Assembly: GCA_903845045.1 (NCBI GenBank)
Contig: CAIMWA010000278.1
Location: 1-40,403, forward strand
DNA length: 40,403 bases
Source: an uncultured delta proteobacterium
GTDB lineage: Bacteria > Myxococcota_A > Polyangia > Polyangiales > Ga0077539
Direction of reading: 5' to 3'
Below, in pieces: positions 34,401 through 40,403 of the stretch. Positions within the stretch are counted from its first letter, which is position 1. Every line of letters starts with the position of its first letter. Made by a program: the position numbers and the translations under genes. The notes beneath the pieces were generated by a model, which saw only the letters and a program-made list of their open reading frames with translations, was not told where the DNA came from and made no database searches.

Positions 34401-34432
34401 AGGCCGACCTCCTCGACCGCTTTCCCCCCTGA
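31430..34432 (+). CDS. Multidomain glycosyltransferase: Maf-N-like + CgeB/GT1-like + GT2
   Basis: 1000 residues from the ATG at 31430. Residues about 25-150 (LDANLAAIAAHDAVLARRL, then VLAFGVGDGGHVVSRLRLRA) resemble the N-terminal region of Maf flagellin glycosyltransferases. About 190-570 resemble CgeB/DUF3880 plus Glyco_trans_1_2 (LVSWEIDPTTDRV; GHFHELNKIYGHARINVDIG; MRVFDVLACGGFVLTEWNEA). About 596-830 are GT2 (TVSFCVPTFNRARYLRSLLT, VVIGDNASTDDTHAV, VYVADDDMIDP). The last 100 residues are unassigned. Start uncertain: GTG at 31346 with a GAGGA ribosome site would add 28 Arg-rich residues, and ATG at 31418 is also possible. Two glycosyltransferase domains of different folds suggest sequential sugar addition. 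Confidence 0.82.
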   Translation: MLPPGRDVTSLHEASPEAAADGDSVSHLDANLAAIAAHDAVLARRLRLPVGSAQVRDGDDGLERQHRRAWRRLRLGAYEVAGFEAAAAGHPHVLAFGVGDGGHVVSRLRLRADARVTVWDRDPELLRRFLDAFDLVEVIAAGRLAVALTTDLVALVGDPATAFWAHPTARVQYVEEWRIVEAGAAATAPWALVVSGGLFVDDLEDALRDEGYRVFPLDATVLAPEEMSGHVRALRPRVVAAINYKNGLAEFCAAEGVPLVSWEIDPTTDRVAPLASKAPGAHIFTYRAAQVAEFEGAGFTHVEYLPLASNPERRAPPAADADDEKNYGVPVAFVGASLRDQVDKHYLSLVEIVEAARGRGGGVLADFDRRLGGILEAQSQDFSRYLIPELWPRFFGDFGLPTGGPGEDPMQLVAEIAAADKRLAYVAMLADRGVHVWGDEGFAPIAELGVQYRGPAGHFHELNKIYGHARINVDIGRLYQSDIVTMRVFDVLACGGFVLTEWNEALAALFDVGREIETYRTVDEMLAKVDHYAAHPDEARAIAERGRARVLRDHTIRARVQYMLRTVFAHDGSAKPSPTPAVAAVPRLAGPSAEARPTVSFCVPTFNRARYLRSLLTMLEDGLRTFPHTFEVVIGDNASTDDTHAVVESFAGRLPLRSVRHAENRGPYANLFSTYERARGEFLVYVADDDMIDPSALSEIVTAMERDPSVGVTYAPWLVHDLVEGKSHGPFYEQPSDVRIRRRDHRALLDHLLRSRAFPEIGVLRASMWRKRRPRVYASAYWSFAHVTEYLHEADVAFASRPYYISISRYFPDDDRAQLGLQEASAGWDSYRGGLETVLAHAAVDERDRQGCLRRIDEMVAIRIEVAIRLRTQKDADAIECYLLAQRGRALGIERHLALPMRAFALRAGYWHLVHDAELRYAYPAVVCVDALPEGHASFLERIGGGRVSFPAGPLDLTTLRDCVAYFRTAPRFDAAAAAALEAANVLVVTEADLLDRFPP

Positions 34433-34440
34433 CTCGCTCC

Positions 34441-34468
34441 GCCGCTTGCGGGGCCTCGTGCGAGCGGC
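34441..34468 (+). terminator. Possible stem-loop after the 1000-residue glycosyltransferase gene
   Basis: GCCGCTTGC (34441-34449) pairs with GCGAGCGGC (34460-34468), eight Watson-Crick pairs and one G-U, around a 10-nt loop. It lies 8 nt after the stop and is followed by only TT, so it is a weak terminator or processing site. Confidence 0.35.
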
Positions 34469-34504
34469 TTGACACCCGCGCGGTGCCGCGCGCTGATCGG
34501 TGCC

Positions 34505-35149
34505 ATGTCGGATCCAGCATTCGCTCCGCGCTGGCAGGAACGCGCACCCACCATCGAGATCATGGCCGTCGCCTACCGCCGCTTCGGGCTGCTCAAGGCC
34601 TTCGTGCAATCGATCCTCAACCAGACGGCGGACGGGTGGACGCTGCACGTGATGCACGACGGACCCGATGAGGAGTTCGACCGCATCATGGAGGCGTACG
34701 CCCGCGAGGATGGTCGCGTCCGCTACTCGCACACCCCGGTTCGCCACAACGACTACGGCCACACCCTGCGCGACGAGGGTCTGCGCGCGGCGACCGGCGA
34801 CTACGTGCTGCTCACGAACGGCGACAACTACTACATTCCTCGCGCCATCGAGTACCTCGCCGGGGCCGTCCGCCAGACCGACGCCGACGCCGTCATCTTC
34901 GACATGATCCACAGCCACGAGCGTCCCGGCGGCCGTCCGCAGGCCGCATACAATTTCTTCGAGACCGCGTACCGTCGGCTCTCCATCGACATCGGCGCGG
35001 CCATCGTTCGACGCGAGCTGGCCGCGGCCGCCGGGTTTCGCGACAAGACCCACGACGCCGACGCCACGTACTTCGAGGACGTGGCGCGCGTCCGCAACGG
35101 CGCGCTCGGGATCGCCAAGATCCACCGCGTGATGCTCGTCCACAACTGA
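34505..35149 (+). CDS. Short GT2-family glycosyltransferase
   Basis: 214 residues, near-minimal for a GT-A domain. The core reads EIMAVAYRRFGLLKAFVQSI, LNQTADGWTLHVMHDGP, and DYVLLTNGDNYYIPRAIEYL; the acidic motif is NGDN (105-108), with only one Asp where GT2 enzymes usually have DxD or DDD. It ends soon after VARVRNGALGIAKIHRVMLV without an extra domain. Start at ATG 34505; the 12-codon extension upstream has no support. It lies on the same strand between two larger glycosyltransferases and is probably part of the same unit. Activity is likely but not certain because of the reduced motif. Confidence 0.78.
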   Translation: MSDPAFAPRWQERAPTIEIMAVAYRRFGLLKAFVQSILNQTADGWTLHVMHDGPDEEFDRIMEAYAREDGRVRYSHTPVRHNDYGHTLRDEGLRAATGDYVLLTNGDNYYIPRAIEYLAGAVRQTDADAVIFDMIHSHERPGGRPQAAYNFFETAYRRLSIDIGAAIVRRELAAAAGFRDKTHDADATYFEDVARVRNGALGIAKIHRVMLVHN

Positions 35150-35195
35150 CGCGTCCGGCTTCGCGGCCCTGCGGCGAGCAGGTAGCGTCGTCGGG

Positions 35196-37085
35196 GTGAC
35201 CGACCGCAACGTGCCGTCCGGCGCCCCGAGAGCGCTCGTCCAGCGTCCAACGCTCTCGGTCTGCATGATCGTGAAGGACGAGGAGGCGAACCTCCCGCGC
35301 GCGCTCGACAGCGTGGCCGGCGTGGCGAGCGAGGTGATCGTGGTCGACACCGGCTCCCGCGATCGATCCGTCGAGATCGCGCGGGCCCACGGCGCGACCG
35401 TCGGCACCTTCGCATGGCGCGACGATTTCGCCGCCGCGCGCAACCACGCCCTCGCCATGGCGACCGGCGACTGGGTGCTGACCCTCGACGCCGATGAGAG
35501 CCTCGGCGACGGCTTTCGCACCGCGTGGCGCGAGACGCTGGGGCGCACGCGGGCCGACGGCCTCTCGATCCCCGTGGCGAACCTCGACGACGAGGGGCGG
35601 GTGAAGCTTCGTGCTTCCATCGTCCGGCTGCACCGAAACGGCAAGGGCTACCGCTTCGAAGGGATCGTGCACGAGCAGGTGGCCACGTCGATCCTCGGCG
35701 CCGGCGGGCGCATCGAGGAGGCGCCGCTGGAGCTGCTGCACCACGGGTACACGCGCGAGGAGAACCGTCGAAAGCATCGCCGCGCGCGCAACCTCGCGAT
35801 GCTTCGCCGGGCCCACGAGGCCGAGCCCGACGACGCGCGGCACTGGCACTACCTGGCGCTCGAGCTCGTGCTCGCCGAGGAGCTCGACGAGGCGCGGTCG
35901 CTGTTCGAACGCGTGCTTCGGGAGCGTCCCGACGACGCGCTGGCCGGGTGGTCCGCGAGCCTGCTCACGGACCTGCTGATGCGGCAGCGGGAGCCGGGCC
36001 TGGCGTGGAAGGCCGCGACCTTCGGCGCCGCGGTGGCCACCGGGCAGGTGATGTCGCTGCTGCGTCTGGGCAAGCTCGCCGTCCGCGAGGGCGACCCCGT
36101 CGTGGCCGAGCGATGCGCGCGCGCCCTCGTCGCGCTTCCCCCGGGCCAGGCCTTCGACATCGAGCGTCGCGAGGGCGCCGGCGCGGGTCTTCGCAGCGCT
36201 GCCGCATGGGAGCGCGGGGATCGGACCTCCGCTGTCACGGTCCTCGCCGACGCCCTCGCGAAGGACCCCGGAGACGCGCTGCTGGCTGAACAGTTCGTCG
36301 GAACGCTGGAGCGCATGCACGGTCCCGTGCGCGGCGCCATGGAGGCGCTGAAGGTGCGCGCGACGCCGGCGGTCGCCGCGGCGGTGGTCGGCGCGATGGT
36401 TCGCCAAGGCTTGCATGCCCAGGCGCTGGACCTCGCACGGCAGGCAGGCGTCGCGAGCCTCTACGTCTTTCACGCGCAGCTTCGGTGCGGGCTCACGGCG
36501 GAGGGCACGGCGGCGTTGCTGCAGCAGGGCGATGCCGGGCTCCTGCATCTGGTGTTCTGGTGCCTGGCGCAGCGCGACGACGCGGGCCTCGCCGCGCATC
36601 TCGCCGTCGCCGACGACGTCGTGCGAGCCCTTGCAGAGCCCCTCGTGAACGGCACGACGGCGCCCGCGCGCCTCCGCTGGAAGCTGCTCGACCAGGCCGC
36701 CTACTGGCTGACCTTTCGCGAGGACGCGTTCGTCGCGCGGCTGCTCGCGGCGATGCCCTGCGACGATGCCGAGCGCGCCGGGCTCGCGGCGTCGCTCCAC
36801 CTCGAGGCCGAACGCACGCAGGACGCACTGCGGATCGCCCTCGGCCACCCCGACGACGCGCGCTCCCGGGAGGTGCTCGGCGCCGTGGCGTTCGCGCACG
36901 GCGACATGGCGGGCGCGGCGCATTTCCTGGTCGCGCGGGCGTCGCAGCCCGACGCCCCGGTGCGCGTCTACGTACAGGCCGCGGCGGCGTTGCGGGCCCT
37001 CGGAAGGCCCGACGAGGCGTCTCGCGTCGTGGCGTTGGGCCGCGCGGGCCGCCCGCTGTCGTTGCGGCTCCAGGAGCCGAGCTGA
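35196..37085 (+). CDS. GT2 glycosyltransferase with long TPR-like C-terminal region
   Basis: 629 residues. GT2 domain: TLSVCMIVKDEEANLPRALD (19-38), EVIVVDTGSRDRSVEIARAH, DDFAAARNHAL and LDADES (98-102). The region after about 230 is alpha-helical and Ala-rich with TPR-like units (LAEELDEARSLFERVLRERP). It is the largest of three paralogues with this layout. The GTG at 35196 is the first start that leaves the GT2 domain whole; its ribosome site is weak. It follows the short GT2 gene by 46 bp. It closes the glycosyltransferase region; a palindrome follows before the PilZ genes. Confidence 0.83.
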   Translation: MTDRNVPSGAPRALVQRPTLSVCMIVKDEEANLPRALDSVAGVASEVIVVDTGSRDRSVEIARAHGATVGTFAWRDDFAAARNHALAMATGDWVLTLDADESLGDGFRTAWRETLGRTRADGLSIPVANLDDEGRVKLRASIVRLHRNGKGYRFEGIVHEQVATSILGAGGRIEEAPLELLHHGYTREENRRKHRRARNLAMLRRAHEAEPDDARHWHYLALELVLAEELDEARSLFERVLRERPDDALAGWSASLLTDLLMRQREPGLAWKAATFGAAVATGQVMSLLRLGKLAVREGDPVVAERCARALVALPPGQAFDIERREGAGAGLRSAAAWERGDRTSAVTVLADALAKDPGDALLAEQFVGTLERMHGPVRGAMEALKVRATPAVAAAVVGAMVRQGLHAQALDLARQAGVASLYVFHAQLRCGLTAEGTAALLQQGDAGLLHLVFWCLAQRDDAGLAAHLAVADDVVRALAEPLVNGTTAPARLRWKLLDQAAYWLTFREDAFVARLLAAMPCDDAERAGLAASLHLEAERTQDALRIALGHPDDARSREVLGAVAFAHGDMAGAAHFLVARASQPDAPVRVYVQAAAALRALGRPDEASRVVALGRAGRPLSLRLQEPS

Positions 37086-37117
37086 ACGCCCGGGCGACGT
37101 GGCGCCACCACGAGATG

Positions 37118-37132
37118 CGCACGGTCCGTGCG
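37118..37132. repeat. Palindrome centred on GGTCC before the PilZ genes
   Basis: CGCACGGTCCGTGCG is a perfect inverted repeat around a central T in the 131-bp gap between the last glycosyltransferase and the first PilZ gene. It shares the CGGTCCG core with the palindrome at 6991-7005. A second, weaker hairpin (CGTCCG 37181-37186 with CGGACG 37194-37199) lies nearer the PilZ start. No T-run follows either. Confidence 0.5.
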
Positions 37133-37216
37133 ACGACTTGCTTGCCTTCGGTGCGCCCGTTCGCGAACATCGCGTGGGAGCGTCCGGACCGTGCGGACGA
37201 GAGGTAACCCCCTGCA

Positions 37217-37858
37217 ATGACGAGCGTTGATCCCTTCGAGTACCTGCGCCATGGCATGCGCGCGCACCTGGCCGTCACGGGGACGGTGGTGCTGCCGTTC
37301 CTCATCGAGGACGTCGACGCCGAGAAGCGCCGCATCGCGCTCGTGCTCGACGCGCCCGAGGCGCGCGCGGCGGGGGTCGCGCTCGAGGACTGGCGCGTCT
37401 ACGTGCTCTCGCTGCCGCTCGATCCGACCGCCGACGGTCCGTCGGAGCTGAACATCCCCAACGAGCTGCGCGGGAGCTCGCGCGACCCGCTGCGCGTGGA
37501 CCTCGAGGTGATGGAGGGGACGTCGGTGATCCAGCGCCGGACGTCGTACCGCTCGCTGCGGCCGGGCATCGTGGCGACGGTGCGCGTGGCCGACGCCGAC
37601 GTCGAAGGCGAGGTGCTCGACCTCAGCGTGGGCGGCATGGCGCTGCGCACGTCGACGGAGCCGCCGCAGCCCGGGACGCCCGTGCACGCGCGCCTCTCGC
37701 TCGGCGGACCCGACGCGGTGGCGGTGGACGGACGCATCGTCGCGGCCACGGCCACCGGCACCCCCGCGACGGAGTGGCGCTGGAACATCCAGTTCGAGGC
37801 GCTCTCGCGCGAGGCGCGGTCGGCGCTGCTCTGGCATCTCCACGGCGAGAAGACCTGA
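37217..37858 (+). CDS. PilZ-domain c-di-GMP-binding protein (first of a tandem pair)
   Basis: 213 residues. An N-terminal YcgR-N-like beta domain (about 10-105) precedes a PilZ domain with both c-di-GMP motifs: RRTSYRSLRP, the RxxxR-type element, and LDLSVGGMALR, the [DN]xSxxG element. YcgR-type proteins bind c-di-GMP and act on the flagellar motor or export to slow swimming. Placed between a glycosylation region and a FliO-like gene, a flagellar role is likely (inference). The stop is 4 nt before the next PilZ gene, so the two are coupled. The ribosome site is weak (GAGAGG about 11 nt upstream). Confidence 0.87.
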   Translation: MTSVDPFEYLRHGMRAHLAVTGTVVLPFLIEDVDAEKRRIALVLDAPEARAAGVALEDWRVYVLSLPLDPTADGPSELNIPNELRGSSRDPLRVDLEVMEGTSVIQRRTSYRSLRPGIVATVRVADADVEGEVLDLSVGGMALRTSTEPPQPGTPVHARLSLGGPDAVAVDGRIVAATATGTPATEWRWNIQFEALSREARSALLWHLHGEKT

Positions 37859-37862
37859 GGCC

Positions 37863-38528
37863 ATGGAGATCCTCGAGACGTTCCGGATCCTGCGTCCAGG
37901 TTTCAAGGCCCAGCTCCAGCTCGCGGACGACCGTACGGTGGCCGTCACCGTCGACCTCGTGCTGCTGCGGAGCGGCATCGTGCAGTGCCGCTTCTACGGC
38001 GCCGCGGTGCTGGACGGCGTCTTCGTGAACGAGGTGCTGTCGCTGCACTTCGGCGACCCCACGGGCTGGATCAAGGTCCCGGTGCAGCTCACGAACATGG
38101 TGTCGTCGCTTTCGACGCAGGGCGTGTGCTGGGTCGTCGACCTGCACGTCCTCCCGGGCGCCATCCGCGTGCAGCGCCGGGACTACTTCCGCCTCCGAAA
38201 CCCTCCGGTGGGCGCGGCGCTGCGGATCGGCGAAAACGCCGACGATCCGTTCATCACCGCCCGCGCGCGGGACCTCGGCGGCGGCGGCGTCGCGCTCGAG
38301 GTCTCCCCCGTCGAGGTCGAGCGCGATGCGATGGTCACCATGCGCTTGGACATTCCCGACTTCGGGCCGATCCCCGTCGTCGGCCAGGTGCGCCGGGCGG
38401 TGCGCGAAGGCCTCAACGACACCGTCGTCGCCGTGGAATTCGTCGAGATCCGCCCCGCGCATCGGGACCGCATCGTGAGCCTCGTGTTCCGGGAGCAGAC
38501 GCGCCGGCTACGAACCAAGCCCCCTTGA
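37863..38528 (+). CDS. PilZ-domain protein (second of a tandem pair)
   Basis: 221 residues with the same two-domain YcgR-like layout. The PilZ motifs are QRRDYFRLRNPP (an RRxxFR element) and ARDLGGGGVALEV, where the usual DxSxxG serine is replaced by glycine. The RxxxR residues are intact, so c-di-GMP binding is possible but affinity may differ from the upstream paralogue. It overlaps the ribosome-site region of the previous stop, indicating translational coupling. Two adjacent PilZ proteins with different second motifs could respond to different c-di-GMP levels; that is inference. Confidence 0.85.
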   Translation: MEILETFRILRPGFKAQLQLADDRTVAVTVDLVLLRSGIVQCRFYGAAVLDGVFVNEVLSLHFGDPTGWIKVPVQLTNMVSSLSTQGVCWVVDLHVLPGAIRVQRRDYFRLRNPPVGAALRIGENADDPFITARARDLGGGGVALEVSPVEVERDAMVTMRLDIPDFGPIPVVGQVRRAVREGLNDTVVAVEFVEIRPAHRDRIVSLVFREQTRRLRTKPP

Positions 38529-38661
38529 ATTTCCCCGTGATTTCCGAGGCTCCGCTGGAACTCCAGCAGGCCGCCGGAAAAATGGCCGAAGCGGCGCTTT
38601 GGACTTCCATGAAATGGGCAGTTCCACTAGAGCTCCACGCACCGTCAGGGCGGAGGAAAGC

Positions 38662-39816
38662 ATGCGTTCAGGGGGCATTTCGATTCGGATTCCGGTTCTC
38701 GGATCCTGGGGCTGCGGGTTGGCGGGTGGTTCGCTGGCGGTCGCGTTGATGTCTGCGTCGACGAGCGCCGCGGCGCAGTCCGTGACGCCGGCGAGCGCCG
38801 AGCACCACCATCACCACATGTCGTCGACGACGCCCTCTTCGACGGAGCATCACCACCACCACGACGCGCCCGCTGCCGCCGTGGCCGCGCCGCCCGCGGA
38901 GCATCACCACCACCACGCGTCCACCGCCTCGCCGGCTTCGACGGAGAGCCACCACCACCGCTCCCCGCTGCAGGCCGCCGCCGTCTCCGGCGCGCGACGC
39001 GGCGTGGCGCCGGTCACCGCGGTGCGCGACGCCCTCGCGCCCGTCGCGTTGGAGCCCCCGCCGGTTCCGACCGAGGAGCCCGTCGTCGTCGCGCCGCCGG
39101 CGCATGCCGTCGCGCCCGCGCCGGTCGCTGCGCCGGTCCCTGCCCCCGTGGTGACCCCGGCGCCCGTCGTGGCCCAGGCTCCGACGCCGGTGATGGTTCC
39201 TGCGGCGGTGCAGATCGCTCGCGAGGTCGTGGCCGCCTCCGCGCCGCCTGCGGCCCCGGCCGCCGCGCCCGCCGCTTCGTCGCAGACCGCGCCGCAGCTC
39301 ACCGTGTCGACGCCGCTGGCGTTGCCGGTGCGGCGCTTCCAGCCGATCACCATCGCCATGGAGAACGCCGACGGCGGCTGGAAGATCCTGCTGGCCATGG
39401 GCGCCCTCGGCGCCGCGGCGCTGCTCTGGCGTCGTCGTACGCCGACGATGAACGCGCCCGAGGACTGCACGATCAAGGTGCTGAACCGCGCCAACATCGG
39501 CGGCCGGCGCGAGCTGCTCGTCGTCGAGGTCGGCGGTCAGCGGATGCTCCTCGGCGTGACGCCGTCGTCGGTGCAGTACCTGTCGACGCTCGACGAGGCC
39601 GAGCAGCCGGCGGTGATCCGTCCGAAGCGCTCGAGCGCGCTGGAGTACGAGTCGATGTTCGCGGCGGCCCGGGCGACGCGCTCGTCGGTGCCGCCGGAGC
39701 CCCGGCGTGCGCGCGAGTCGTCGGGCGTTCGTGCTCGCGAGGGCGAGGGTGGCTACTCCATCGGTGGCTCCGAGCAGCAGGTGCGCGGCCTCGCGGGGCT
39801 CGGGTCCAAGCGCTGA
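38662..39816 (+). CDS. fliO: FliO-like flagellar export membrane protein with polyhistidine clusters
   Basis: 384 residues, far longer than usual FliO (about 100-150). An N-terminal hydrophobic signal-like segment (about 10-38, ending SAAAQS) leads to a His-rich region with three EHHHHH clusters (His48-52, 63-67, 81-85) and SHHH at 97-99. A Pro/Ala/Val-rich linker runs to about 230, a transmembrane helix lies at 240-259 (WKILLAMGALGAAALLW, then RRR), and the cytoplasmic FliO domain at 265-310 contains KVLNRANIGGRRELLVVEVG and QRMLLGVTPSSVQYL. FliO assists assembly of the FliP/Q/R export gate. GGAGG lies 5 nt before the ATG at 38662. The His clusters would be periplasmic and could bind metal ions; their function is unknown. 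Confidence 0.82.
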   Translation: MRSGGISIRIPVLGSWGCGLAGGSLAVALMSASTSAAAQSVTPASAEHHHHHMSSTTPSSTEHHHHHDAPAAAVAAPPAEHHHHHASTASPASTESHHHRSPLQAAAVSGARRGVAPVTAVRDALAPVALEPPPVPTEEPVVVAPPAHAVAPAPVAAPVPAPVVTPAPVVAQAPTPVMVPAAVQIAREVVAASAPPAAPAAAPAASSQTAPQLTVSTPLALPVRRFQPITIAMENADGGWKILLAMGALGAAALLWRRRTPTMNAPEDCTIKVLNRANIGGRRELLVVEVGGQRMLLGVTPSSVQYLSTLDEAEQPAVIRPKRSSALEYESMFAAARATRSSVPPEPRRARESSGVRAREGEGGYSIGGSEQQVRGLAGLGSKR

Positions 39817-39822
39817 GTCGTG

Positions 39823-39836
39823 GCCCTCGCGAGGGC
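39823..39836. repeat. 14-bp perfect palindrome upstream of the sigma-54 activator gene
   Basis: GCCCTCGCGAGGGC, self-complementary without a loop, lies 6 nt after the fliO-like stop and 12 nt before the next ATG. The absence of a loop argues against a terminator and suits a dimeric repressor or activator site, but short GC palindromes are common in such genomes. Confidence 0.35.
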
Positions 39837-39848
39837 GTCGGGAGTGCG

Positions 39849-40403
<555 letters not shown>

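Overview
The window is high-GC (about two-thirds G+C), dense bacterial DNA. It carries a flagellar filament cluster, about 30 kb of glycosyltransferase, methyltransferase and sugar-modification genes, and then a second flagellar/c-di-GMP block. The high GC, TPR-SPINDLY glycosyltransferases, many FkbM methyltransferases, PilZ genes and a sigma-54 activator beside flagellar genes suggest a flagellated Myxococcota-like (former Deltaproteobacteria) organism. That assignment is inference from gene content; no rRNA or other marker is present.

Layout. (1) 1-6975, filament block: the C-terminus of a FlgL-like hook-filament junction protein and a strong hairpin terminator. Next, on the minus strand, comes a 1098-residue TPR + O-GlcNAc-transferase-like (GT41) + FkbM methyltransferase fusion, divergent from the short flagellin gene fliC, followed by fliD, fliS and a flaG-like gene. 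(2) 7083-9997: two plus-strand GT2 glycosyltransferase genes. (3) 10023-22467: a ten-gene minus-strand array read right to left: methyltransferase-like/GT2 fusion, Zn-tailed methyltransferase, FkbM methyltransferase, divergent SPINDLY transferase, TylF-like methyltransferase, beta-propeller GH43-like protein, PhyH dioxygenase, hexapeptide acyltransferase, FemAB/GNAT-like acyltransferase and a DegT-type sugar aminotransferase. (4) 22468-24238: a poorly coding stretch around one AT-rich, probably acquired methyltransferase gene. (5) 24239-37085: more GT2 genes on both strands, an FkbM protein sharing its C-terminal domain with the flagellin-adjacent fusion, rfbA, a 1000-residue multidomain glycosyltransferase and two further GT2-TPR proteins. 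(6) 37217-40403: two tandem PilZ genes, a FliO-like membrane protein with natural polyhistidine clusters, and the start of a receiver-less sigma-54 enhancer-binding protein running off the end.

How it fits together (inference): flanked by flagellar genes, the region looks like a large flagellin glycosylation island. RfbA, the aminotransferase and the acyltransferases could supply a dTDP-4-acylamino-4,6-dideoxyhexose. No dTDP-glucose 4,6-dehydratase is present here. The TPR-GT41 proteins are candidates for the enzymes that start glycosylation on flagellin. The GT2 enzymes could extend the chain, and the FkbM, TylF-like and other methyltransferases, the dioxygenase and the acyltransferases could decorate it. 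LPS O-antigen or another surface glycan is the main alternative target.
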